Assembly (NCBI GenBank): GCA_037367405.1
Contig: JAZKJV010004138.1
Location: forward strand, 1 to 64,000
DNA length: 64,000 bases
Reading direction: 5' to 3'
Source of the DNA: Ottelia alismoides
Taxonomy: Eukaryota; Streptophyta; Magnoliopsida; Alismatales; Hydrocharitaceae
The notes under the pieces were generated by a model. It had not been told where the DNA came from and made no database searches. It was given only the letters and a program-made list of their open reading frames with translations. Positions 12,467 through 23,725 of the stretch are shown here, in pieces. The stretch's first letter is position 1. Every line of letters starts with the position of its first letter. The position numbers and the translations under genes were made by a program.

Positions 12467-14000
12467 CTTGAAGAGAGGGTGCATGGAGGAGAAAGATGAT
12501 GAAGATGGTCGGTGCAGAAACTAATGAGCCGACATCTTTGAGAAGAAACAAGATTGGATTGAAGTGAAAACGTGCAAAAATACAGAGCGAGAACACACAT
12601 AAACAGACACCAAGACAAACACAAGCAAACCCTGAGTTCACACTCAACACGATGAAGGGCCCGAAGCCGAGTTCGACTAATCTGGTTGATTTTAAGTGTG
12701 ATTTTTAAGCAAAGTTTGCGATGATTACATGATGGCCTATAGGGAAGCTGACTCAATGCCAGGTGCGTCTCCCCTGTTTAACCTGTCACCTAAGATATCA
12801 ATGCCCTTCCTCTCTTAGCTCCTATCACCAGCTTACTCGGTTAATACCAATGAAGTTCAGGGACCTGCCTCTATCTACCTACCGAAGTAGGAGGAGGCTG
12901 ACAAGGCTTATTACTTCGCCCCAAAGGGTTACTAGCAACTTGTCACGTTGCACCGCTGCTTCATCTCTATCTACTTGCCAAAGCAAGCGGAGGCTACTTG
13001 GTGCTGGTCAGTTGAACTTCGAATACTTCAGCCTGCGATATTCACTAAGAGCAGGGTACATGATAGGGAAGGCGGGGATTTGGGCTCTAGCTTAGTGTGT
13101 GCACACACTCTCTGTACCCTCAGCCTGAAATCAAGATCGGGGTTACTCTCCCGCAAACAAGGGTTAATTTTAGTCAAAATTTTTTGTCCAATTCAATTAG
13201 CAGTCCCGATTTTTGAGATTAGTTGTCACTTTAGTTAATCCACATAAGCAATCACGTCTACCGTCCAGTCCCAATTCCTTTTATCCTAAGTTAGGAAAAC
13301 CAAGAGAGGGAATCAGGAAAAGCCAATGCGATCAAGAAAACGATGATAAATGCTTGAGTAAGAAGACTTACAATGCATCCATCTCTCTACAATGCATGAT
13401 GCAATACTAAATTGAAATTTTCACTAAATGAATGCAAGCGATGAAAAGTCGCTTCTAGACAAGTAGTTCTATTAGTGAGTGAAGAATGAATTTAAATTTG
13501 ATTTAAATTTGCGATCTAAGTGCATCTTTTAATGGTGAAGTGTGGTCCTAGAAACTACGAGCACAAACAGTCCTAAGAAGCTCTAAGAGCCGCGAGTGCA
13601 TGATCTATTCTACGTCAAGCAACTACACAACACAAAGAGTCTTTTTATTCGATTACACAAGTGAGAACCCAAACGGGAACTGATTTAAATGCAGTTATTA
13701 CAAATTAACGGAAATTAAAATCTTTTTGGCATCTCAATAGCCAACTTGATCCACGAATCATCGGCCTCCGACGCACTTCGAGATGCATTGACTTCAAGAA
13801 AGCCGCTCGAACTCCACTGGGCCCTCGCACAAAAAGATAAAAATTCTGTCAGAGAAAGATACAAGAAAAAAGATAAAAATAAATAGAAAAATAATTGAAA
13901 TAAAAAATAAAATAATTACAAGGTGGTTAGGGGATTAGACTACCTAATTGAATGGAAAACCTTAATCTAATTTGTCTAAAATGATCTTAAGTTGTTTGCC
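12467..14000 (-). other. Element E untranslated leader
   Basis: About 1.5 kb, homologous in order and sequence to the leader of element B (23726-25124) on the opposite strand. Shared blocks include the region around GGCTCTTAGAGCT, the hairpin units, and a block around AAATCACACTTAAAATCAACC before gag. I see no gene in it. The short plus-strand frames at 12763-13410 are chance. Confidence 0.75.
12878..12987 (-). other. Element E leader hairpins
   Basis: Two stem-loops on the minus strand: CCTAC-TTCG-GTAGG (12891 to 12878) and CTTGC-TTTG-GCAAG (12987 to 12974). They match units 3 and 1 of the element B leader array. Unit 2 is deleted here. The second stem differs from its B counterpart by two paired changes. 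Confidence 0.7.
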
Positions 14001-14017
14001 TCCGGGCAACGATGCCA
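14001..14017 (-). other. Element E primer-binding site (tRNA-Asp type)
   Basis: On the minus strand TGGCATCGTTGCCCGGA follows the LTR end (GGGTCTTTCA) after AA. It differs from the tRNA-Asp primer site TGGCGCCGTTGCCGGGGA at a few positions. Confidence 0.8.
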
Positions 14018-14019
14018 TT

Positions 14020-15889
14020 TGAAAGACCCGAAAGTTACCCTTTTAATTCAATCGGATTCAATGTGTTGTAGTCGGATAAATTCAGATCAATCAGAAACCA
14101 CTTCTTCAATTATTAGTCCAATTAAAAGCGATCAGTTGTATTTTTTTACTTGAGAAACTCAAGGTCGAACTCAGGGAGGAAACTTTCTCCTTAGGTTAAT
14201 TTTTAGAAATTCTAGATTTTAGGTTTTTCATCCTCGGATAGTCTTATTCATGATTTTTCTTGTGAATATTTCTCTATTTTACTTCCAGTATTTTTTATTT
14301 TATTTATTTGCTTTATTTGGTGTCGTTCTCTCTGACCATTGTCTCATTTTTCTGCAAGGTACATGAGGCATCGAAGGCGACTCGTCAAGCGAGATGAAGA
14401 ACCTGCATCGAGTTGAACCGAGTGGCTTTGAGAGAACCTGTAAAAAAATTGAGAAAGTAAAGATCGAGAAATTATCTGGAATTTCGCAAGAGGGCGGAGC
14501 TACGGTATGTGGCTCCTGTCATAGCTTCAAGGAGATGGTGGGTGCTTTGAAGCTCGATGAGAATTGTGAAGCTCGTAACAGTAGTGCATACCATCGGATC
14601 ACACCTTGAGATTATCGCCTCTCTACTCGTCTCCTACAGCTGTCACCTGAAGGTTAAAGGAGCTCGACCTCACTTCTCTCGGAATAGAGGATGAAGATGA
14701 ATGAAGGGGATGATGGGAATAAAAAGAGGAGGATGAGGAAGTTGGAAAAGAAGTGGATAAAATGGACGTGTGGTGGAGAAAGTGGTGACTTGGATGAGAA
14801 GTTAGAGTAGACTAGAAGTAAAAGGAGAAGGAAAATAAAATAAATAAAGTAAATAAATAGGCTACTAAAATAATGAAGGGAAAACATAAAAGAAAAATAA
14901 AAGAAAAATAAATATAAATAAGTAATTAATGAAAATAAATAATAATAATAAATAAATAATAGATAAATAAAATAAAATATGAAATAAATAAATTAATAAA
15001 AACATAGGGTGAGACGTGGCGACTCCAGGAGCTGCCACGTATCGCACCTAGCAAAATCAAATATTAAATATAAAGAAAATAAAAAAGAAATACCAAAAGG
15101 GGTCAAATAAAAAAAGTGGTCAACACGAAAGTTGCTCGTCTCTACGAGATCTACAACATTGTAAAAGACCGAAAATCAAAGTAAGTCATCTGTACTAAAA
15201 GTATTTTTGGGGGTACCTTATAGATATAAAATACCACATTTTTATTTTGCAATTTTTTTGCTATTTTTAATTTGAGAAAACTCAAAATAAAGTTAGAGAA
15301 AATATGGAAGGAATATTTACAACTTAATCTATTTTTTTTATTTTTTATAAAAGATAAAATGAAGGGTAGTTTAGTCAGTATGTACAATATACAATAGGGG
15401 CCCAAAACCCAAGTTTCACATATGATCTCCGATTGTCATGAAATTAGTCTTGTTTTGAAGGTCTTTGAATGCATATTACTTTAAAAGTGAGTAGACCTAA
15501 ATTGAACACTGTATGGGAGAAATATACATATTTTAATGTTCATAGTCTCGAACTTGGATTTGGATTTTCTTGAACACGTTCACAAGTTAGTATTTTTTTT
15601 TGATATTTTTTCTTTGTGTTAGTAGTATATACACTATAGAGTTGATTTTATTGAATTTGGATTTAGTATAAAATAGATACGAATAGGTGAATTTAGCTAA
15701 TATACAGGTGAATATGTACAAGTGAATTGTGCTTCTTATTTTAATGCAAATATGAATGCTAAAATGCACATATTATTTACTAGTGCATGAATGATAATAA
15801 TGTCGATTGATAGATGGAGAAATGTAGTTAATTACTTGGGAACGAAGCTCCATTTTCACCTTTTAGAGTGATGAATCACAGATTCATCA
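14020..15889 (-). repeat. Element E 5' LTR (rearranged)
   Basis: About 1.87 kb, half the length of the related element B LTR. It starts TGATGAATCTGTGATTCATCAC and keeps recognisable B-LTR blocks: the CGTAGAGACGAGCAAC-type region, the CCACGTC-type region and the GAGTTCGACCTTGAG end. The long GC-rich promoter part seen in B is absent or replaced. An AT-rich A-run stretch (14820-15005) and an inverted leader fragment (14181-14470) lie inside. Confidence 0.75.
14181..14470 (+). repeat. Leader fragment inverted inside the element E LTR
   Basis: Plus-strand sequence clearly homologous to the start of the element B leader (23731-23970), including the blocks GATTTTAGGTTTT, TTTTCTTGTGAATATTT, GTGTCGTTCT and TCAAGCGAG. 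It lies inside an LTR that otherwise reads on the minus strand. The left junction falls in CTTAGGTTAATTT, present in both the reversed LTR and the leader. The right junction is not sharply defined. Confidence 0.65.
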
Positions 15890-16720
15890 ATAGTTTATAA
15901 ATAAAACTTAGAATTCACAAGCTCACAGACTTTCAGCGTAGAATTTGCTCAAAAGTGATGATGATTGCTATTGAGCACATAGAGCACAAAAAACTTTAGT
16001 AGGTAGACAGATTTGGATTGAAGAGAGCTCGAGATTTCAGAAACATTGAAAGAACTTGAATATTGCACAAAAACATCACTCTTTCTTTTCTTCTGAGAGC
16101 AGAGAATGTTTCTCATTAGTTGCGCATATCAAACAATGAGTCATAGAGTCCATTAAAAATGGTTGGCTCAAAAGAGTCGTTGGTGTGCAAAAATGGAAGT
16201 CCCATTTTTTTTAAATCCAAAATTTATGAAATGATCAATCATGTAACATGGATGATTATTGATCATAGGTGATCGAACATGTCAACAAAGAACAAAGTGA
16301 TCGATCAGACTCAACTTTTGAATAGTAATTTTAAAAGTGATCGATCATTGTCAAAAGGATTGTCGATCGGGGTTGATAAATCATGAGAAAATGTATGGCC
16401 AATCATGTCAGAAAATAAATAATCAAGAATTGATCGATGATGATCAAAAGATGATCGATCAAGGGTGATCGATTAGTGGTATCAAGGCGATCGATCATAT
16501 GTCCAAAAATAGATTTTGAGATAACGATGATTCTGGCTTTGTTTTGCTTGCTGAACAAGAATATGCAAAAACTATAAGACTATTATTTAGCATAATGTCA
16601 TGTCAGCCTCAAAAGTCTTTAAATTACTAGATCTATTTGGAAATGACTCTTTCCTTGAGTCTTTCCGTAATATGTTTCTGAGTCATGATCCTTCAACACT
16701 CGAGTCTTTCAATGTTGGTT
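15890..16720 (-). repeat. Probable remnant of a SIRE-type copia LTR
   Basis: Reads best on the minus strand: a block ending in CTGTGAGCTTGTGAATTCT, an A/G-rich region, and a cluster of GATCGATC-type palindromes at 16240-16500. This style is familiar from SIRE/Maximus copia LTRs, but no LTR end, primer site or coding sequence is visible. Element E truncates it at 15889. Confidence 0.3.
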
Positions 16721-17460
16721 TAGGCTTTGAGTCGGCTTCATAGGTTTTCTACTCTTTTTATCATCGAGCTTCTACCTGAAAAGTTATCTATGCTATACAA
16801 TAAGTATACAATAGAGTTATTAGCAAAAACTAAGTACAAACAAAAATGTTTGTTAAAGATAAAAAGAAACAAAAAATTTGGTTGGGAACAACAAAAGGTC
16901 CATCCATGGAGGGGAGCATCAATAGTGTATTACATTAAAAGGGGGGATGGGTTTCAGTTTCTTTTTTTAATGCCCAATGTCATCATTCAGTGAGCATGAG
17001 CTTATAGGTTTCTTCATTTCTTTGTGGTATCAATCACGGAGATATAAAATCAAATATAAATGATTGTGCATAAGATCAGAGCCCAATTTTATGACTGGAT
17101 GCTCAAGTAGGAATCACATTTCCACAAGTAATGGCTAAGGGGGGATGAGAGGTATCCTATAAAATTCTCGTACAATGCTCCTTCCAGGCCAACCTCTGAA
17201 TACAAGACTGAAAATACATGAATTAACACGGAGCGATCGTGAGGTCTAGCAATGCGAGACCACAGTCATCGAGGCGATCGAACGTGAAACTGAATAAGTC
17301 GACAATTAATCCACATGTGAATGATAATGCAATGCAATACGAAGTGAGAAAAAATTTATTATAACCCTACAAATAAGTATATAGTGGTCAAGTATGTGGG
17401 GTGTTGAACACATGGAACAAATGGGTGTAGTTATTCATTTCTAAATTATATATATATATA
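16721..17460. other. Unassigned AT-rich sequence
   Basis: No gene or terminal repeat recognised. The 88-codon frame at 16727-16993 is Lys-rich low-complexity sequence. A TA repeat begins at 17444. Confidence 0.5.
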
Positions 17461-17846
17461 TAGGGTAAAATGGAGCTGCCCCCAGGGAGTAGCCAACTTG
17501 GCTACTCCCACCCCTATTTTTTCCTTAGTTTTTTTATTTTTTTGGAAAATAAAAATTTCTATATTCATCATTATATCCCTCCCACATTCTATTAAAATTT
17601 CGTCAGAAACAAAGACTCCTAATGCCTCCATCCAGACGCCATTTTTTTAAAGGTCGCAGGATTTTTTAAATCGACCATGTTTGGATGGAGGCCGTAGGAG
17701 TCTCTGTTTCTGATGAAATTTTAATAGAATGTGAGAGGGATATAATGATGAATATACAAATTTTTATTTTCCAAAAAAAAATGAGGGAAAAATAGGGGTG
17801 GGAGTAGCCAAGTTGGCTACTCCCTGGGGGCAGCCCCATTTACCTC
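17461..17846. mobile_element. Foldback MITE-like element in an (AT)n tract
   Basis: About 386 bp made of two long inverted arms (about 17463-17640 and 17680-17846) with a loop of about 40 bp. Both arms carry GCTGCCCCCAGGGAGTAG and AGCCAACTTGGCTACTCCC, and the similarity continues to the centre with few differences. It lies between TA repeats, so a TA-type target duplication cannot be separated from the host repeat. It has no coding capacity. Confidence 0.85.
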
Positions 17847-17877
<31 letters not shown>

Positions 17878-18062
17878 CATATGCTATTTGCTTAGTGTTT
17901 TTTTGGATTTTTGGCATATTTAAATTTTATGGATTTTTTATAATATATTCATTTCTTCTTTCTTATTTTTATATTTTTATATTTTCTAATTTTTATTATT
18001 AAAATATAATAATTATATATCTATATAATATAATACATATAATATAAATGAGATATAGTTGG
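17847..18062. repeat. TA microsatellite and AT-rich flank
   Basis: A (TA)n tract to about 17872, then AT-rich sequence to the start of element C. Nothing else is seen. Confidence 0.7.
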
Positions 18063-19976
18063 TAATGAATATCCTTTTCATCACCTTTATTCTATCATTT
18101 TGGCCTTAAAAACCCTAACTAAATGCATGTAAATAGCTTTAAATTGTACAAATTAACATTCAATATTTATTCTATATATTGTATATAAAATTTAATTTTT
18201 AATGCCAAAATTATGGAATAAAGAAAATAAAATAATAATAATAAAATACCAAAGGTATTTTATGATCATTAACCCTGAGACCAAGTCAAGAATTGATTTG
18301 GCCAATAATAAATAAAGTAGGGAGAGATAAGGGCCAAAAACCCAATAAAATTCCCAATCTTTAATGCATCAATAAGTCATATTTGAGACCTATTTTATTC
18401 TCTATTATTTATACCTCAAATAAAGAAACTTTGAACATAGAAGGTGTAGATAAAAAAGTATAAAAAATACATTGATTTCACACAAAAATAATATACAATG
18501 CACTTTTTATACTCTAAATAAAAAGCCAAAACCCAAACTTCCCAGACCCATATCTTCTCCACATGAACTTAAAATGTACCAAAATTATATATAACTTTTA
18601 ATAAGCTATTTGGATTTAAGATGCAAAATTTTGATTTTAGACCCCTATTATATAATATACCTGAATAAATATTCATTTTAATTAATCTTTAATTTTTTAT
18701 TTTATATTTGTATAATGCTGTAAATATTATTTATATTATGTGTACATATTTAGAATATAAGAAAACCATTAAAAACACATTAAAATAAAATAATATACAA
18801 GACTACATAGATGAAATACCTATACTTAAATAACATATACCTCTATTTATTTAAGTGTACAAAATACATTAGAAAAATAAAATAAAAATATATTTATGTA
18901 AATAAAATACGTTATAAATAAATAAATTCTGTATGTAAAATTATAAAATAAAATAAAAAATAAAAATAAAACACTCAGTTTATAGATAAACCTAAAAATA
19001 AACCCTAAAACTTAACTTGTAATAAATTAGCTCATAAAAATAAATAAAAATAACATTAAAATTCTAAAGAAAATATTATACATTCTTTATTTTATAAATT
19101 AAAATTAATTAATTCATTTACTATTTATTATTAATTTTACAATATTTTTTGGGCTTGCATTTTCTTGGTTGGTCCATGTGGACCAACCAGATCGCAGCGC
19201 CAGTTGACTCCGGTCAACTCCTTTGACTAGCCCTTAGGTCTATCAGAACCTCAGTTTGACTCGTCTTTCTATATTTTTCCCTAATCGATGCAAGCATCGA
19301 TTTGGACCGATTCCTCTACGGCTTTTTCTCTTTGATCTACCAACTATTACGTGCTTTTGATACTTGAGGATTGCTCCGCTGAATCGAGCACCTCGCCTCG
19401 ATCCTGCCCACCATTTCGACATCTGTACAAAACCATACCCTCTATCTTCCTCTGATTTTTGTATCCCATTTACCCCATTTCCCCCTTCTTGCGTCCTAGG
19501 GCTCACGCTCTGTGATCGGGAACTCTCCCAATGATTAGGCGGGTCAAGGAGGCATGGTAGAGGGCGGTTCCACCTTCTCCAGCGGTGCTCCACCGTGAGG
19601 TATCCATTTCGTGGCTCTCAATTGCTCGAGGTCCATTTTATCACTCTTTAGGTAGCCATTTGATGTAGATTTCATTTCTTGTATTTGGTTTTAATTTTAG
19701 TTAATTAATTTAGCGTAAAAATCCCCATTCGTAGTTCGCTGGAGGTAAATTCTGACAGACCATTCTGCCATCTCTGCTCAAGTTCCGACTCCATGAGTCA
19801 TCCCATTTCTTTCCCTCTTCAGTTCTTTGCCCAACCGACCCATTATTTCCCTTCAATCCCCTATGGATGGAAGGATCCATGCTCCCCCATCGCCACCTCA
19901 TCAGTGCACTCCATCCAATACATCTGAACCCCATTCCATGCCTAATTGGGTCGAGGCACTTTGCCCTCGACCTGTG
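18063..19976 (+). repeat. Element C 5' LTR, left segment
   Basis: Starts TAATGAATATCC, aligned with TGATGAATCTCC at 44491, so the terminal TG has become TA. It is AT-rich up to 19150, then GC-richer. It matches 44491-46277 and then the start of 57604-59612. It ends at the element B insertion, followed by its own right segment at 37183. Confidence 0.85.
19972..19976. repeat. Target-site duplication of element B, left copy
   Basis: CTGTG before the LTR versus CTATG at 37178-37182, one transition apart. The same position in the other LTR of C (about 58002) is unoccupied and reads CCCACGATTTTG. Confidence 0.75.
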
Positions 19977-21170
19977 TGATGAATATGTGATTCATCACTC
20001 TAAAAGTTGAAAATAGAACCTTGTTCTCGAGTAATTAGAGGCATATTTCCACCTATATTGCATAATTAGCCTTCATGCATGCACTGATAACATCCGCATT
20101 TTTGCATTTACATCTGCATTAAATAAGAATCCAAAGTCACTTGTTTAATCACTCATTTGTATATATTTTACACTAACTCCAAATTCCATAAATTGAACTC
20201 TATAGTGTACATATTACTAAAACTAATAACATAAAAATACCACAAAAATGCTAACTTGTAAAATTGACCAATAAAACCCCAATCCAAGTTTGAGACCATG
20301 GACCTTAAAATGCACATATATCTGTCATACAACCCTTGATATAGGTCTACTCACTTTTAAAATAATATACATTTAGAGCTTCAAAATGAGACCAATTTCA
20401 TTAAAATCGGAGCTCGTATGCAAAACTTGAGTTTTGGGCCTCCATTGTATACTGTATGCACTTGTATTTGTACCCTTGTATTTTACCACTTCATTTGACT
20501 CGTTTCCATTTTTGGTCAACATGAAACTTGTAGATCTCATCGAGATCTACAACTTTCATGTTTTGAGTGTTTCCAAATTCGCCATTTTCACCTTCTTATT
20601 TCACCTTCTTTCCTCGACTAATTTGATTGGGCCACGTGGCGCCCTCTAGTTGCGCCACGCGACCCACTCATTCACCTTCCATGCACCTCACCTTTCAACC
20701 ATTGGATGGCTTTCAATTGGCCTACATATGAACCATCCACGCTCGCATCATCTCGCAGCCGTCAGTTCAACTCCAGATCAAATTTGGACCGATCGCTTCC
20801 GTCCTTACCTCCTTCCTCCACGTGGCTACATCACCGCATTCCATCTTCTCCCTCGCTCCAGATCGCCTCCATCCGTTCCCGCTTCATTTCTCACCCTTCG
20901 ATCAGAATCTGGCCTCCATCACAATCGTCCTTCAACGCCTTGCTCTCTATGCCTCACGTGTCTTTCCTCGCACCACTCGATCATCTCCATGCGCTTCAGA
21001 TCTCAATCGATCATCTCACTTCAAATCTTGAAACTTCGATCAAGGTTTGATCTCCATCACGACCGTTCACCAGCGTCACATCCACATCCCACCATGTAGC
21101 TCATCCATCTCCCTTCGATGGCACTGCAGGGCTTTAATCCTAACTACTCCTTCATGCTTCACTCGAAGCT

Positions 21171-22460
21171 GTTGGATCACTAGATCCAACGGTCAAGAGT
21201 TCGTCTCCTACCTCCGAAAAGGTCTCGCCCACGTTGTCCCATCTCACACTCCATCTCTGCCCTTTCTATTTTCTCCTCTTCGTCAGCCACCATCTCCACT
21301 TCCCGACGAGCCCACGTCCATGACCCGACATCCCTCACCCTCACGGAAGATCACCTCGGCCATGATTCCCTCTCTCTCACGCCTTAATCGCCACGAACAC
21401 CACTCCCCCTATCGCCCGGACCTCCACCTTCTCTCTATAAATACAGCACCTTCGGCCATCGTAATCCCTATCCTCCCTTGCATGAGAAACCCTAGAGCTC
21501 CCCTCTACTGATCTGCGACAGGGATTTGGCGTGAACGTGCATGAAGAAAGTGGTTCTTCTCCGGTGAGATCTACGGTGAACTTCACCGTGCAACAACTCC
21601 TCCTTCGAGCCGCATGAGCTCGCGCTTCTACCTTCCCTCGAGCGACGACCGGAGTCTCATCTTTGAGCCTCCATTCCCAGGTAGCACCCTCCATTTTCTT
21701 CTCCGATCTCCATCTTGTCCTCCTTCGATTTTCTTCTATTTTTCCCGACCTCCACGCTCGACATCACCCTCCACCGCCCATCGATTGAGCTCCGCCTTAG
21801 AGCTGCCATCTTCACGCCCCCTTCCGTTCATCGCCACAACCTCTCGAGGGTCACCGATCACTTTGACCGCTGCTCCGTCAATCACGATGGAGGAACACCA
21901 CCACCTGTTCACTCACTTCGCCCCAACATGCCTCGCATCACTCACTGCACTCCACACAAGCACCTGCATGCCTCGGCTACGTTTACTAACGTTGCTGGAG
22001 CCATTTTCTTCATTGGTCGGAATCGTCATCGGAGCTGCTTCGAGCTTCGTCGCCTCCAGCCTCCAGACCTCTCCAACCTCTTCCAGAAACTCCGGCAACT
22101 ATGCCAAGCTTCCACGGTGGTGTCCAGCCACTCAGGAGCTCCCAACGATCTTCGCTGAGAAAAACCAAGGCGGCAGAGCCAGGAGAGATTCGCCGGAGCC
22201 CAACCAAGTCCACCACAGCATGCAACGAGGAGGAGGAGCAAGAGCTACAACTACCATCCGATCGTCTTGATCGGACAATCCTTAGTGATCCACATCAACC
22301 TCTCCAGGAGCTCCAGATTCCGTTGGATCCATCTCGATCTAACGGTCCCTAGTATGCCACGTCTTCAAATCAAGATACCATTGGATCATTCGAGGATCTA
22401 ACGGTCCAAGGCACACAACGTCACCCGCTTCAGCAATCATTTGATCGTCTCAATCAAATG
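21171..22460 (+). other. Group of GATC-centred inverted repeats in the element B LTR
   Basis: GTTGGATC-ACTA-GATCCAAC at 21171-21190 stands alone. Four more follow about 25-60 bp apart: CCGATC-GTCTT-GATCGG (22258-22274), CCGTTGGATC...GATCTAACGG (22320-22345), CCATTGGATC...GATCTAACGG (22378-22404) and CATTTGAT...ATCAAATG (22438-22460). Most are followed closely by a CCACGTC-like box. The 3' LTR has the same set (34639-34662 and about 35727-35931). Their function is unknown. Confidence 0.7.
21436..21443 (+). promoter_or_regulatory. Probable TATA box of element B LTR
   Basis: TATAAATA after a CT-rich stretch and before ATCGTAATCC and GAGAAACCCTA. It is kept at 34905-34912 in the 3' LTR. Confidence 0.6.
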
Positions 22461-23707
22461 GTCCATTTCATGCCACGTCGCTTCCTTCGAGCCTCTTCCC
22501 CGCCCCTTAGGCTCGGAGCTCCCGAGCCAACTCCAAAGCACGTCTGAGCCTGCAGCGCACCTGAGCCACAGTCCGAGCCTCCGATGCTTCCCCAACCTAG
22601 CACCTCACGTGTTCATCATGTACGGTCTAGGCATTTTACACTGAGGCCCCTACAACTTTTCCATATTGCATTTCAATCCTTGCCAGGCGCGTCACGTGAG
22701 GTGCACGTATTCCGTAGACAATTTGCATACATACCCCTTGCATTATAGGTAATTGCATTTCAGTCAATGTATGCACGTTTTGATTTAATCAATTTTAATT
22801 CCTGTTTGCATTTTAGTCCCTGTGTTTGCACGGTTATTTTACCATTCATTTAGTATCATTTTTGAATTCCAAAAATTGCATGTAGAGAAATTTGTGCTTT
22901 ATCATTTGGACACTTGTCATATTTTTGTGAGCTTCAAGGAATTAAATATTATTATTTGTGTGGAAATTTACATAGTTTTGCCACTGTTTGCTTTAAATTC
23001 CATATTAAATTATTTATAGCTCCAAAAATCATCAAAAAATCACAATAGGTTTAGTTTAATTCTACTTCATGCCCAAATATCACATCATTCGCACGCATAA
23101 TGAGGCCTTAATAAATTAATTAGGCTTTTGCTCAATTGATTTTTAATAGGTCCAAAATTAATCATTTTGAGGATTAATAATTTTCCTGGATTCATCTCAC
23201 ATAGAAATATCTAGGATAATTTTTGTATCTGAAAATGATGGATTTTGGTATTTATTAAATTAATTTTGCAAAAACTACCTTGCATTCATATTTAATTCTT
23301 TTAGAGTCAAAAAATTCCAAAAAAATACAGTAGCTTAATTTCATTACATTTCATATTCTGGCCAAGTTTCAACATTTTTGGACATAATTTGACCATACTT
23401 TAAATTTAACCGTCGAATTTGGCTTGAATTGCATCATATTTTTCTTAAGTGCATAACAAATACCAGAAAAATTCTCCTAAAAATATAACATCGAAATTGA
23501 CTTCAAATTAACCTAAGTAAAAAACTGCCTCCCTGAGTTCAACCTTGGGCTTTCCCAAGTAAAATATAAAAAATAGTCGCTTGTGTTTAATTTGACATTA
23601 ATCTAAGTGGTTCAGAAAAGTCTTGATTTATCCGACTACAACGAACACACATTGAATTTGATCGTTAATTCGGTTGAATTAGGTAGGGTAGATTGAGGCT
23701 CTTCAGA

Positions 23708-23725
23708 TGGGACCGTTGTCGGGGA
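23708..23725 (+). other. Element B primer-binding site (tRNA-Asp type)
   Basis: TGGGACCGTTGTCGGGGA follows the LTR end after GA. It differs from TGGCGCCGTTGCCGGGGA at three positions. Confidence 0.85.

Larger units (their letters stand above)
11645..15889 (-). mobile_element. Element E: 5' part of a B-family Ty3/gypsy element, minus strand
   Basis: Read on the minus strand: LTR (15889 to 14020), primer site (14017 to 14001), leader (to 12467), then the start of gag (12466 onward) until element A interrupts it. Bases 1-25 are its continuation, and the rest lies left of the window. The leader aligns closely with that of element B, and the LTR start TGATGAATCTGTGATTCATCAC is almost that of B. 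Its 3' LTR and pol are not in the window. Confidence 0.85.
19977..23705 (+). repeat. Element B 5' LTR
   Basis: 3729 bp. Its first 22 bases form an inverted repeat (TGATGAAT ... ATTCATCA). A GC-rich promoter half (20640-22640) follows, then an AT-rich 3' half ending GGCTCTTCA. It aligns with the 3' LTR end to end; in the first 200 bp I count about 14 differences by eye. Several overlapping frames of 100-218 codons in the GC-rich part are not kept as protein between the two LTRs and are not called genes. Confidence 0.95.

Noticed and set aside
16240..16500. Regularly recurring GATCGATC considered as a CRISPR-like or satellite array
   Set aside because: Spacing and flanks are irregular, the repeat is only 8-10 bp, and the context is plant transposon DNA.
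18058..18062. GTTGG as the target duplication of element C
   Set aside because: The right end reads CCATGGTTGC. GTTG is shared, but the exact LTR end is uncertain, so I do not claim a duplication.
20650..22352. Overlapping frames of 83-218 codons in the GC-rich half of the element B LTR
   Set aside because: They lie in LTR promoter sequence, overlap in several frames, and are not kept as protein in the 3' LTR, where stops and shifts fall at other places. GC-rich DNA has few stops by chance.
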